Below, piece by piece: positions 31,977-41,540 of a stretch of DNA of 64,000 bases. Under the pieces are notes generated by a model, which did not search any database, was not told the origin of the DNA, and saw nothing but the letters and a program-made list of their open reading frames with translations. Source of the DNA: an uncultured Bacteroides sp. Lineage in GTDB: Bacteria > Bacteroidota > Bacteroidia > Bacteroidales > Bacteroidaceae. The stretch covers positions 103,497-167,496 of the forward strand of contig CASEKR010000003.1 of the NCBI GenBank assembly GCA_949288585.1, written 5' to 3'. Position numbers and translations under genes: made by a program. Position 1 is the stretch's first letter. Every line of letters begins with the position of its first letter.

Positions 31977-34352
31977 TCAGAAGGGATAGCCGATGGCGAA
32001 GTGCAGCGCCGTCCCGTCCATGAACTTGCCCACGTTGTAGTAGCCCCGCTTGCCCGTGTCATACGGCTCGTGCAGGGCGATGCCCCAGTCCAGGCGGAAC
32101 ACCAGGAAGCCCAGGTCGTAGCGCAGCCCCACGCCCGTGCCCAACGCCACCTGCTCCGCGAAGTCCTCTAGGCGGAACGCCCCCCCCGGCCGGGCCGGGT
32201 CGGGACGCATCAGCCACACGTTGCCCGCATCGAGGAACACCGCCCCGTGCAGGTCGCTGATGATGCGGAAGCGGTACTCCACGTTGGCCTCGAAGCGGAT
32301 GTCGCCCACGTGGTTGATGAACGAATACGTATCGCCCTCGTCGGCCGGATAGCCCCCCGGGCCCACGCTCCTCGCCGCGAAGGCACGCACACTGTTCGCC
32401 CCGCCTATGTAGAACTGCTCCGTGTAGGGCGCCGTCGTCGCATTGCCATACGACCAGATGGCGCCCAGCGCCACCCTCGACGCCAAGGCATTGTTGCGGT
32501 CGATGCGCCAGTTGTACCTCAACTCCGTGTTCACCTTCAGGAACTGGGCGAAGGGCACGCCCAGCAACTCCTTCCCCTCCTCGCCGAAGGGCTGGCCCAG
32601 CATCTGGTAGACCAGCGACGTCACGTTGCCCGCCGACGTCAGCGTCGTCTGCCACCACAGCGGGTTGCGGCGGCGCGGCAGCGTGCTGTTGTCGAACGTG
32701 TACGTATATTCCATGGCCGGGATGAACTGGTTGCGCAGGCTGACGTACAACGCCGGGTTCTCCTCCTGCAACTGCCTGAACTCCGCCGTCGGGTCCCTCA
32801 GCACGTTGAACGTCAGGCGGAATGGCGTGAAACTATGCTTCGACGACGGCCGGGGCTGGAAGTCATACGTGGCATTCCCGCCGAAGGCCAGCAGCTTGTA
32901 GTACCTGGCGCGGCTCATCTGGTCGACGTACAGGCGGAACGTCGTCGTCGCCGGGAAGTCATACTCGTTGCCCCCCATCTTCGGGAACACCACCCGAGGG
33001 AACACCAGCGACGTGGCCAGCCCCAGTTCGTAGCTGTTCATGGCCGACGAACGGTCCTTGCCCGTCTGCCACTCATACGAGCCTTTCAGCTCGACGTTCC
33101 ACTTCTCTCCCCCGCCGAAGACGTTATTCTTCGTCACCGTGAACGCCGCGCCGGGCCCCGTCTGATTATTGCTCTTCATCTTGATGTTGAAGTCCAGTTC
33201 CGCATCATACGGCTTGTCGAGGGCCGCCACCACGTGCACGTCCAGCGTATCCGACACGAAGGCAGAGTCGCGGGGCACATACTGCATCTCCGTATATTTG
33301 AAGATGCCGACGTTGGCCAGCCTCTCCTGCACGCGCGTCTGGCGGTACAGGCTGTACAGGCTCTGCGCCGAGCGCCGCCGGTCGATGCCCGCGCTGTCCT
33401 CCACCTGGCGTTTGTAGCGGAAGTTCTGGTAGTCCATCCAGCGGTGCAGCATGTTGGGGCGCACGCGCAACTTGTCGTGGTAGTAGATGGTCAGTCCCTT
33501 GTATTCCAGGCTGTCGTTGGGCGCCTCGCCGTTCTTGCCAAGCAGGTGGAACGACTTGCGCCCCAGGCGAAAAGGCTTCTCGGCCACCGCCGGCATCCCG
33601 GCCACCGGCACCAGCCGCAGCGCGACGTGCCCGGGCGCTTGCGTCGTGTCGGCCTGGTACGTCAGGTAGTCCGGACGGAAATAGTAACAGCCCACGTTGC
33701 GCAGCAGGTTGCTCAGGCGGGTGCGCTCGCCGTCCAGGTCAGGCACGTTGAACTGCTCCCCCGGACTGATGAGCGACCGCCGCCGGCTCATCCTCATGAT
33801 GGCCAGCGTGCGGGGCGAGAAGCCCCGGTAGTCCACCGTGTCGATGAAGAACGGCTGGCCCATGCGGACATCATATTGCACGCGGGCCTTCAGCGAGTCT
33901 TTCTTCGACGGGATGACTTCGTAACCCACCCTTCCCCGGAAATAGCCGTAGTCGCGCAGCAGGTTGGTGGCGGCCTGCGTGCGTATGTCGGGGTTGACGC
34001 CCGACAGCAGGACGGGGTCGGCGGCAAAGCGGTTGAATATCCACCGCCCCAACCCTTTCTCATACTTCTGGAAACCGTTGTACACCCACAGCCCCAGGGG
34101 GAAGGGGATGCGCACCGACGTGCTGCCCAGCAACGAGTTGTTGGGCGCCTTGGCCAGGGCGGCTTCCACCTCCTCCAAGGCCGTCTCGCCCACCGCCGTC
34201 GGCTGCGGGTTGTCCACCAGCGTCGGCCGCTGGCCGATGTAGAGCACCTCGCCCTCAGGCAAGTGCTTGGTGGTGGAACATGCCGCCAGCAGGATGGCGG
34301 CGGTTATGAGGGGCAAGAGCCGTGGATGCCGGCCCGTGATTGGGAGTTTCAT
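31977..34352 (-). CDS. TamA-like outer-membrane lipoprotein (TamL), Omp85 family
   Basis: The 791-residue protein starts at the ATG at 34352; a TTG two codons upstream is less likely. It has a lipoprotein signal (ITAAILLAACSTTK), POTRA-like repeats in about 40-330, and a C-terminal 16-strand barrel (about 400-791) ending IALHEPYDTGKRGYYNVG...FAIGYPF, with a terminal Phe. The Omp85 signature is seen in GGANSVRAFAARSVGPGGY. A lipidated TamA variant next to TamB is the known Bacteroidota arrangement; the TAM complex moves proteins or phospholipids to the outer membrane. It follows tamB by about 160 bases containing array D. Confidence 0.9.
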   Translation of the reverse strand: MKLPITGRHPRLLPLITAAILLAACSTTKHLPEGEVLYIGQRPTLVDNPQPTAVGETALEEVEAALAKAPNNSLLGSTSVRIPFPLGLWVYNGFQKYEKGLGRWIFNRFAADPVLLSGVNPDIRTQAATNLLRDYGYFRGRVGYEVIPSKKDSLKARVQYDVRMGQPFFIDTVDYRGFSPRTLAIMRMSRRRSLISPGEQFNVPDLDGERTRLSNLLRNVGCYYFRPDYLTYQADTTQAPGHVALRLVPVAGMPAVAEKPFRLGRKSFHLLGKNGEAPNDSLEYKGLTIYYHDKLRVRPNMLHRWMDYQNFRYKRQVEDSAGIDRRRSAQSLYSLYRQTRVQERLANVGIFKYTEMQYVPRDSAFVSDTLDVHVVAALDKPYDAELDFNIKMKSNNQTGPGAAFTVTKNNVFGGGEKWNVELKGSYEWQTGKDRSSAMNSYELGLATSLVFPRVVFPKMGGNEYDFPATTTFRLYVDQMSRARYYKLLAFGGNATYDFQPRPSSKHSFTPFRLTFNVLRDPTAEFRQLQEENPALYVSLRNQFIPAMEYTYTFDNSTLPRRRNPLWWQTTLTSAGNVTSLVYQMLGQPFGEEGKELLGVPFAQFLKVNTELRYNWRIDRNNALASRVALGAIWSYGNATTAPYTEQFYIGGANSVRAFAARSVGPGGYPADEGDTYSFINHVGDIRFEANVEYRFRIISDLHGAVFLDAGNVWLMRPDPARPGGAFRLEDFAEQVALGTGVGLRYDLGFLVFRLDWGIALHEPYDTGKRGYYNVGKFMDGTALHFAIGYPF

Positions 34353-34423
34353 ACGCAATATGTGTTAATTTGATGACTGTTTCGTTCGTGGAATCCGGCC
34401 CTCCGCAAGGGCTTTCCCTCCAC

Positions 34424-34489
34424 CGCACCCGGGACAAATGAACGCCGCACTCGGGACAAACGTTCAGTGCACTCGGGACAAACGCCTCT
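34424..34489. repeat. 22-bp-period intergenic array D
   Basis: Units start at 34424, 34446 and 34468, exactly 22 bp apart, with cores CGCACCCGGGACAAATG, CGCACTCGGGACAAACG and TGCACTCGGGACAAACG. It lies between tamB and tamL, inside what is otherwise an operon-like pair. Confidence 0.85.
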
Positions 34490-34515
34490 GCCAGGCCGTC
34501 CCGAAGCCCCTACGG

Positions 34516-37500
34516 CTATCGGGGAGCCTCCCCCCGGGCCGCAGCCGGCGACGGGCGTTTCCGTCGGAAGATAAAGAGTTCGCCCAGGCGGTCCATCTTG
34601 CGGCGGAGCACCAGGCCGAGTCCCGTCTCGGTGATTTCCCCGTCCAGCACGCTCTCGTAATTCTTGTTATGGAACACGCGGATGTAGCGCGTGCCCGAAT
34701 TATCAAGCCTGTATTCCAGCGATATGTTGTCGATGAACGATTCCGCCGAGTTCGTGGCATTGGCTCCCGTCGACACCTTGCCGCCGATGACCACCTGGAA
34801 GCGGTCGTTGAAGAAGCGTTGCGAATAGCGGAAGCTGTAATCCGTCTGCGTAGTGCCTGTCTCGGCCGACGTGCGGTCTTCCACGCCCACGCTGATGCTG
34901 GCGCCCTTCACCGAGCCGGCCAGCGCGTTTATCTGGCTCTGCAGCACGCTGTTCAGCGCGGCGCCCATCGTCAGTCCGCCGCCCTTCGCCCCGCTGTTCA
35001 GGTAGATGCCCGTAGCCAGCATGGCGATGGCCTGCTTGCTGCGTTCTTCGGCTCCCATGGCCTGGAGTTCGTTCTGCACCGTGGCGTCTTCCGGGGCGGC
35101 TATGTCGAAGATGAGGTCGGGCGACTCCAACTGGCCTTTGATGCCGATGCTCACGTCGAAGTTGACCATGCGCGTGGCGTCGTCCTCATTCCCCACCGAA
35201 GCCCGCACGCGCTCCGTCGCCGTCAGGTCCAAGGCCGGGTTCATCAGGTCTCCCCGCCAGTCGACGTAACTGCCCGAATTGAAGTTGAAGGCTTTCAGCG
35301 GAATGATGGGCAGCGAATACTTCATCACGCCCCCGCTCAAGGTGTAACGCCCGGTCAGGCTCATGTCGCCCTGCGCCGTATATTGCAGGTTGAGGTCGCC
35401 GCCTCCTTCCAACTCGATATACTTGTCCCCCGCCTGGCTCAAGTCGGCCCGCAGGCGCACGGCATTGTCAATGTGCACGGACATATACACCTCCATTCCG
35501 CCCAAGGGGACAGCCGCCACCTGCAAGGTATCCGTCGCCACGCTGTCAGCAAAGGAGGTGAACGTCACCAGGCCGCTCAACCGGTCTTCCACCGTCAAGG
35601 GAGAATCGGTCAAGACATAGGTTACATTCGTGTTGCCCAGCAGGCTCATGTTTCCCCGCATGGTCAACGCGTCCAAAGGGCCACGCACCGAGGCGTTCAT
35701 GTCGACAAACACCTTGCCGTACACCAGGCTCTCGCGGGTATGCGGGGCGTCCAACAGGTTGTAGTTGACAGCCCTCAATGTCAAGTCGGCAGTCGGGCGG
35801 TCCAGGTTGGCAAAGCTCACCGAACCGTCGATGACAAACGGGTTGCGGCTGGTGGTAAAGATAGAAAACTTGTCGAAGGTCAGGGCATTGTCCGCTATCT
35901 TCACCGGACGCCCGTCGAAATAGTAACGCGCCCCCAACTGTCGGATAAACACGGAAGCCGTATCCAGTTGGATGTTACCCTGCAAATCGGGCTTCTCCAT
36001 CGACCCACGCAAGGCTATCGAGCCGTTCAGATGGCCTTTCAGCGCGACCAAACCGTCGGGCACGAAAGCATTGGCTACGTCCAGCGGCAAGCGCGTGAAC
36101 GCCGCGTCCAACGCAAGGGCGCCGGCATCCTGCCCCTCTCCCAGCCGGCCGTCCACCGTGGCCACCCGCCGGCCGCCGCAAGACAGGTAGGCGCCGAGCG
36201 AGTGCCCTTCCTCTGAAACGGGCAGCCAGGCGATGCCGGCTCCTAAGTCCCCCACAGGGCGTCCCTCGTAGGTCAGCGAATCGATGTTCGCCTCGGCCGT
36301 TGCCTGGAAGGCCTGTTCAGTCTGTATGTAGTTGCCTTCCACCGTGAAAAGGCCCGTCAGTTTGGGCAGGTAAGGCAGTACTTCGCTCAGTTCGCTCAGG
36401 CGGAAACGGCTCAGTTCGACACGCACGTTCTGGAGTGACACCGTGTCCCGGATGTCGGACTGCATCCGGAAGCCCATGCCGTCGCCCCCCTGCATGTCAA
36501 CGTTGGCATATACGCGCATGTTGTTATGGAGGTACACGCTGTTGCGTCCTTCAGTGAACTGGAACTTGCGGTAAGCAATGACAGGTTCATCAGGCGTCAG
36601 GCGGAAGAGAAGCCCGTTCCCCTTGCCATGTCCCTCGGTCAAGGGACGGGCATTGACGCCGAGCAACACGCCTGTACGTCCCTGGGCATCGGTGAAGTTC
36701 AGGGTCAGTTCTGCATCTTCGTTGCGGACTTCGCCTGTCACGGTGCTACGGAAGGTAAAGTGCGGGTTGCGCGGCCCGTTGATGACGCCACCCTGCAGCC
36801 TCATCCGCGTTGTGTCCTGGTGGGCGGCAAAGAAGATGGTATCCAGTTGTAGAGAATCGGTCTTCAAGCCTTCAATGGCGGCCCGCCCGTTGATGCCCCA
36901 CTCGGGAGTGAAACCGAACTGCAGTTTCAAGCGCTCAAAAGACGTGCCTTGCGAAGCCAGGAAGTAACCGACAGGATTGTCGCGGCCGGCAGTCAGTTGC
37001 ATCCCCGCCGAGGGCAACACGCGGCGCAGGGCGGCATGGTCCAGTCGGCGGTCTTCCCACTGCTGCATCAGCAAAGTCATGAACTCACCGGATTTCTCCA
37101 GCAAACGCTTCAACGTGCTGCGCGCCTTGAAATCGAAATCAAGGTCGCCGGAACCGACGTGCAACTTGATGGAGTCGCGGCGTGCTTCGGCCATCAAGTC
37201 CATCGCCAACGGATACCCCAAAGGAGCGGGTACAAGCCCCAAACCATGCAGGTCGACGTCATGCAGGTTCATAGCCAGCTTTCCGTCCAGGTAGGTGCGG
37301 TCAAGGTGCAGGCCTCCGGACAGGTCCATACGGAGCAAGGGGTTATTGCTACTGAATTTGACGGCCGCCCAAAGCCGCTGGAGGGCAGCCTGCAACTCGA
37401 TGTCCGTCAAGGACCAACGCCCGTATTGCAATTGCCCGAGCGACAAGTCGACGCGGGAGGACGTGTGGGGCGAAGCGAAGTCAAAGCCTTGCCCGTGGGC

Positions 37501-39087
37501 AGAAAGGCGGGCGGAACAGGTATAAAGCGAATCTTTCGGAAGAAAGTGGTGCAATTGGAGGGAGTCGACAAGCAAGTCAGCATGGTAGCGGCCGGTAGAC
37601 AGGTCGTAGCCGGCGGCCAGGTTGAGAAGGCCCTGCCGTTCGCGCAGGTCGACGACGGCCGTGCAGGCGTTCCCGGCCAAGGCCAGGCGTGCGTCAAGCC
37701 GCATGCTGTCGGGGATGACGAGCGAACTGTCCGGCGTCAGCCCACCCAAGGCGGTAAGGAAGTTGAGGTCGTGCGTACGCATCTCCAGGTCGACATCCAC
37801 CGTGCGGGCCAGGCTGTCAACGGCGTTCCTAAGTTCGCCGCCGGCAGTCAGCGAGAAGGCGCCGGGCAAGTCGACAGTGAAGCGGCTCAACTGCATCTGG
37901 CGCAAGTTGCCTATGGTTCCCGCGTGGATAACCAACGGATGTGAGGGATAGGCTTCGCGGAAACTGGCGGGCAGATTTCCGACCAGCAGGAGCACGTCCT
38001 GTTTGCCGATGCGGGCATCAAGGCGGGCGGTAAGGCGTCCGGTGGTAGGCATGTCGATAAGCTCCCAATAAGTCTGTGCGGACAAGTCTATCTGGCTGTG
38101 CGGGGTAGAAAGGCGCAAGGAAGGGATACGTATCTGCGCCGAATCGGCCGTCAGGCTTCCGGAAAGAGAAGTGATGCTCAGGCCGGAACGCTCGTTGAGG
38201 GAAAATTCACGGATGAAGGCATTCATCTGCCTCCCGGCGAAACGCACCGAGTCTATGCCGACACGAAGGTCGCGGAGGGCGATGTGCGCAGGGTCGAAAC
38301 CTGGCAGGGAAAGCGATGATGTATCTGCCGGGGCGGCATCGTAGGTGAGCGAGGCACCCATGAGGCGGAACAGGTTGCAGGCATAGTCCTGACGCCCGAG
38401 GTCGGCACTGGCTTCTTCAATGCGGGCTTCTTGCAGGCGGGCAGAAAGGGCGAGCGTGTCGAGGGGCATGTCGAGATCGAAAGAAATGTTGTGTAGCTGG
38501 AGGGTGTGGAGCAACAGTTTCCAGCGTAAGGGAGTTGAAGTCGTGTCTGCCGGGGCAGTCTGGGTTGTGTCGGACAGAGTGACGGAGAGATGCGTGTCTG
38601 CCAGTTCCACATTATTTAATATAACACGTTCCTGGGCGAGGTCAATGCCGTGGCTGCGCAGGAAGAACCGCCCCAGGGTGCCGTCGAGAGCCATGCCATT
38701 GATGAGGTTGCCCGAATGGACCTCGGCATCGGACAGCAGGATGCCGTCGACCTCCACCTGCCCCCGAAATAAAGGCCAGGCCTGGACGTGGACGCTAAGG
38801 CTGCCGACGCTGAGCAACGTGTCCGAACGAAGACTGTCGACGGGTTGGGAGACATGCACGCCGCGCACGAGAAGGTTGAGCGGAAAGCGCAGGTCGATGC
38901 GGCGGACACTGATGTCAAGCCCGCTGGCCTCGGTGGCGATGGCTGTCGCCTTCCGGCGGATGTAGTCCTGCACGGGGGGCACGTAGAGGAGGACCATCAG
39001 TAGGAGGAACAGGGCCAGAGGCGTAAGCATCAACCACAAGGCGATACGCAACCAGGTTCTTTTCTTTGCAACGGTTTCTTGTGCCAT
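34516..39087 (-). CDS. tamB: Translocation and assembly module protein TamB
   Basis: TamB spans the periplasm as a long beta-taco groove anchored in the inner membrane and works with TamA/TamL. The 1523-residue protein has one N-terminal transmembrane helix (about 13-33), a long beta-rich region made of alternating polar and hydrophobic strands, and the conserved C-terminal DUF490 domain, recognisable in the segment GRYTLSGGVMKYSLPIIPL and in the closing SLEYRLDNSGTRYIRVFHNKNYES. It starts 32 bases after the histidine kinase stop codon, so it may be partly co-transcribed with it. Confidence 0.93.
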   Translation of the reverse strand: MAQETVAKKRTWLRIALWLMLTPLALFLLLMVLLYVPPVQDYIRRKATAIATEASGLDISVRRIDLRFPLNLLVRGVHVSQPVDSLRSDTLLSVGSLSVHVQAWPLFRGQVEVDGILLSDAEVHSGNLINGMALDGTLGRFFLRSHGIDLAQERVILNNVELADTHLSVTLSDTTQTAPADTTSTPLRWKLLLHTLQLHNISFDLDMPLDTLALSARLQEARIEEASADLGRQDYACNLFRLMGASLTYDAAPADTSSLSLPGFDPAHIALRDLRVGIDSVRFAGRQMNAFIREFSLNERSGLSITSLSGSLTADSAQIRIPSLRLSTPHSQIDLSAQTYWELIDMPTTGRLTARLDARIGKQDVLLLVGNLPASFREAYPSHPLVIHAGTIGNLRQMQLSRFTVDLPGAFSLTAGGELRNAVDSLARTVDVDLEMRTHDLNFLTALGGLTPDSSLVIPDSMRLDARLALAGNACTAVVDLRERQGLLNLAAGYDLSTGRYHADLLVDSLQLHHFLPKDSLYTCSARLSAHGQGFDFASPHTSSRVDLSLGQLQYGRWSLTDIELQAALQRLWAAVKFSSNNPLLRMDLSGGLHLDRTYLDGKLAMNLHDVDLHGLGLVPAPLGYPLAMDLMAEARRDSIKLHVGSGDLDFDFKARSTLKRLLEKSGEFMTLLMQQWEDRRLDHAALRRVLPSAGMQLTAGRDNPVGYFLASQGTSFERLKLQFGFTPEWGINGRAAIEGLKTDSLQLDTIFFAAHQDTTRMRLQGGVINGPRNPHFTFRSTVTGEVRNEDAELTLNFTDAQGRTGVLLGVNARPLTEGHGKGNGLLFRLTPDEPVIAYRKFQFTEGRNSVYLHNNMRVYANVDMQGGDGMGFRMQSDIRDTVSLQNVRVELSRFRLSELSEVLPYLPKLTGLFTVEGNYIQTEQAFQATAEANIDSLTYEGRPVGDLGAGIAWLPVSEEGHSLGAYLSCGGRRVATVDGRLGEGQDAGALALDAAFTRLPLDVANAFVPDGLVALKGHLNGSIALRGSMEKPDLQGNIQLDTASVFIRQLGARYYFDGRPVKIADNALTFDKFSIFTTSRNPFVIDGSVSFANLDRPTADLTLRAVNYNLLDAPHTRESLVYGKVFVDMNASVRGPLDALTMRGNMSLLGNTNVTYVLTDSPLTVEDRLSGLVTFTSFADSVATDTLQVAAVPLGGMEVYMSVHIDNAVRLRADLSQAGDKYIELEGGGDLNLQYTAQGDMSLTGRYTLSGGVMKYSLPIIPLKAFNFNSGSYVDWRGDLMNPALDLTATERVRASVGNEDDATRMVNFDVSIGIKGQLESPDLIFDIAAPEDATVQNELQAMGAEERSKQAIAMLATGIYLNSGAKGGGLTMGAALNSVLQSQINALAGSVKGASISVGVEDRTSAETGTTQTDYSFRYSQRFFNDRFQVVIGGKVSTGANATNSAESFIDNISLEYRLDNSGTRYIRVFHNKNYESVLDGEITETGLGLVLRRKMDRLGELFIFRRKRPSPAAARGEAPR

Positions 39088-39119
39088 AAGTCATTGGATT
39101 TACAGCACAAAGTAAGCAA

Positions 39120-41387
39120 TTATTTTCCGGAAAATGCTTCTCCAGAGGGATGAAAAACTGCTTCCCTAAGTTGAGCCAGCATGTTTTCCGCCTCAGACAG
39201 AGCCTGTCGGGCCACCTCTCGCAGGCTGTCGGCGTCGGCAGACGTGGCGGCCTCAAGCCGCCTCAGCAGGGAGACAAGCGTCGAAGCGCCTATCAGCGTG
39301 CATAGAGGCAACATCTTGTGAGCCACGGCAGACAGGGCTTCCCAATCGTTTTCGTCCGCAGCCCGGCGGATGCGCTGGATGTTCTTCTGCGTCTCTTCAG
39401 CAAAGGTGGCAAGGATGGACTGCGCTTCTTCGGGGTCGTCGGAGGCGAACGTGGTGAGTGCGGAGAAATCCAACCGTCCGATGCGTCCCAACTCGGCCAG
39501 GAGTTCCTGGGCGCTGAAAGGCTTGTGCAGGCATCCGCTGAAGCCATGCGCCAGGAAGTCGCTCCGTTGCAGGTCGCTGCGGGCCGTGAGGGCAACGACG
39601 GGGATAGACTTCGCCTGTGCGATGTTCGAAGCGCGCAGCAGTTTCAGCAGGTCGAAACCGTTGAGGGCAGGCATCTGCACGTCGGACAGCAGGGCATCGA
39701 AACGCCCCCCGTCGCGCAGCGCATCCAACAGTTCGTCAGTCTGAAGGCAGGTGACCGGCTCAATGCCGAGCCGACGCAAGAGGGCGGCGGTCATCTCCAA
39801 CTGGAGGCGGTCGTCATCTATCAGCAAGAGGCGGCGGGGTTTGTGGGCAGGCTGGGCAGGAAGCGCATACTCTTCCGGGTGGGGAGTTTCCACATTCGCG
39901 GCCGCAGAGTCCAGGCACTCCTGGGCAGGAAGGGTGACGGTAAACGTACTGCCCTTCCCCAACTCGCTATCGACATCAATATCCCCGCCCAGCAGCCGGA
40001 CCAACATCTTGACAATGGAGAGTCCCAAGCCAAAGCCTTCCTCACCCTGGGCGCTGGGCAGCCGGGTAAACTCCTGGAAGATGCGTTCGCGGTCTCCCTC
40101 CTTCATGCCGCGTCCCGTATCTGCGACGGAGACGACAAGCTTCCCCTGGCCGAAGTGCGCAGACAGCGTGATGCCGCCTTGGTCGGTGAACTTGACGGCG
40201 TTGGACAGAAGGTTGGTCACAATCTGCCGCAGGCGCAAGGGGTCGCAGACATAGCTTTGCGCCAGTTCGGGCGACAAACGATGCCGGAGGGACAGCCCCT
40301 TCTTGGCGACGAGGGGCTGGAAACTGGTGCAGACATCTTCCAGAAGGTCAGACGGGCAGAACGGCACGCGGTTGACGTCAACCTTGTGCTGTTCGAGGCG
40401 GTGGAAGTCGAGGAGGTCGGTGACGAGTTTCAACAGATGGTTCGACGAAGTCCGCATGTTCTCCAGGTACGACCGTTGCAAGGGTGAGGGCGAACCGTGT
40501 TCCAGCAAGTCGATGTATCCCATGATGGAACCGAGCGGCGCCTTGAAGTCATGCGTGATGGCCAGCATCATCTTCTCGCGGACATACAGCAAATCCTCGG
40601 CACGGCGGCGCGCTTCTTCCAACTCGCGGCGGTAACGGTTGCTGCGCGCGATGTCCCTCCCGATGAGCGCCAAGAACAAGCCCGCCAGCAAGACAGCCCC
40701 GACGGCAATACCCCCCACTATGCGGGCCGACTGCAGGCGGAGGCCTTGGCGGTAAGCGGCATCTGCGCGGGCCTGCTCGATGGTTTCCTCTTCATATTGC
40801 CGCAGGAGCGTGTCGATGCGCGCCGACAACCGCGTGTTCACCTGTTGCAGGCGGCGCCTCCGCCGGTGAATCTGGCTCGTGACTTCGCGCTCGCGCTCGG
40901 CCACGGCCCGCAGCCGCGCTTGCAGGGTATCAATGGGGTTGAACACCTCCAGCAACGTGTCCGTGGCATACTCCACCGAGGTCGTGACCTGCACCGAAGA
41001 GTCCTGGCGCGAAGGGGCGAAGGCATCGCGAAGTCTGCGGAAAAAGCCCTTCTGGGCTACGGGCTGCGTGACCACGGTGTCCGTATGCACCACCCTCCGG
41101 TGTTGCACCTTCGGGCGCACGACCACCGTATCGCTGTCCTTTACAATGTGCCTCCACGATGTCGACAGAAGGCTATCGTTCACCTCGGCCAACGTGTGCA
41201 GGATGCGCCGGGTGTTCGCGTCTTTCTCTTCCAACAATGTCGAAAGGCTGTCCATCCACTGCATACTCTGTCCTTCCGACTGCGTCAGGTTGGCCACTTC
41301 CCTGTGTACAAAATAGAGCGAGAAGAACAGCACAGCCAGCAACACGGTGTAACCCACCACGACTTTCAGTTTCGATACATTGTTCAT
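39120..41387 (-). CDS. Hybrid sensor histidine kinase with receiver and HPt domains
   Basis: I start at the ATG at 41387 (MNNVSKLKVVVGY), giving 755 residues; the longer frame would begin upstream of the promoter. TM1 spans about 8-27 and TM2 about 222-244, enclosing a coiled-coil-rich periplasmic sensor. HisKA follows with phosphoacceptor His279 (ITHDFKAPLG), then HATPase (about 375-490, with VADTGRGM and GFGLGLSIVK). A receiver domain has Asp569 (LLSDVQMPALNG), and a C-terminal HPt domain has His690 (AVAHKMLPL). The protein thus holds three phosphorelay steps. The likely fourth is the sigma-54 regulator at 45058. Confidence 0.93.
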   Translation of the reverse strand: MNNVSKLKVVVGYTVLLAVLFFSLYFVHREVANLTQSEGQSMQWMDSLSTLLEEKDANTRRILHTLAEVNDSLLSTSWRHIVKDSDTVVVRPKVQHRRVVHTDTVVTQPVAQKGFFRRLRDAFAPSRQDSSVQVTTSVEYATDTLLEVFNPIDTLQARLRAVAEREREVTSQIHRRRRRLQQVNTRLSARIDTLLRQYEEETIEQARADAAYRQGLRLQSARIVGGIAVGAVLLAGLFLALIGRDIARSNRYRRELEEARRRAEDLLYVREKMMLAITHDFKAPLGSIMGYIDLLEHGSPSPLQRSYLENMRTSSNHLLKLVTDLLDFHRLEQHKVDVNRVPFCPSDLLEDVCTSFQPLVAKKGLSLRHRLSPELAQSYVCDPLRLRQIVTNLLSNAVKFTDQGGITLSAHFGQGKLVVSVADTGRGMKEGDRERIFQEFTRLPSAQGEEGFGLGLSIVKMLVRLLGGDIDVDSELGKGSTFTVTLPAQECLDSAAANVETPHPEEYALPAQPAHKPRRLLLIDDDRLQLEMTAALLRRLGIEPVTCLQTDELLDALRDGGRFDALLSDVQMPALNGFDLLKLLRASNIAQAKSIPVVALTARSDLQRSDFLAHGFSGCLHKPFSAQELLAELGRIGRLDFSALTTFASDDPEEAQSILATFAEETQKNIQRIRRAADENDWEALSAVAHKMLPLCTLIGASTLVSLLRRLEAATSADADSLREVARQALSEAENMLAQLREAVFHPSGEAFSGK

Positions 41388-41415
41388 AAGACTTACGTAG
41401 GAATGGTTCTCCGCG

Positions 41416-41423
41416 CAAAGATA
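41416..41423 (-). promoter_or_regulatory. -7 promoter box for the histidine kinase gene
   Basis: TATCTTTG on the minus strand; the implied start near 41409 supports the ATG at 41387. Confidence 0.6.
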
Positions 41424-41540
41424 AAGAAAAAAGGCATTGCCTACTTTGCACGCCCGCAATTATATCAGCAGCCAAGCAACTTATACCCAATCTTCATTCA
41501 GACGGGAATCTTACTGGAGAACGGGAACTCCAACTACATG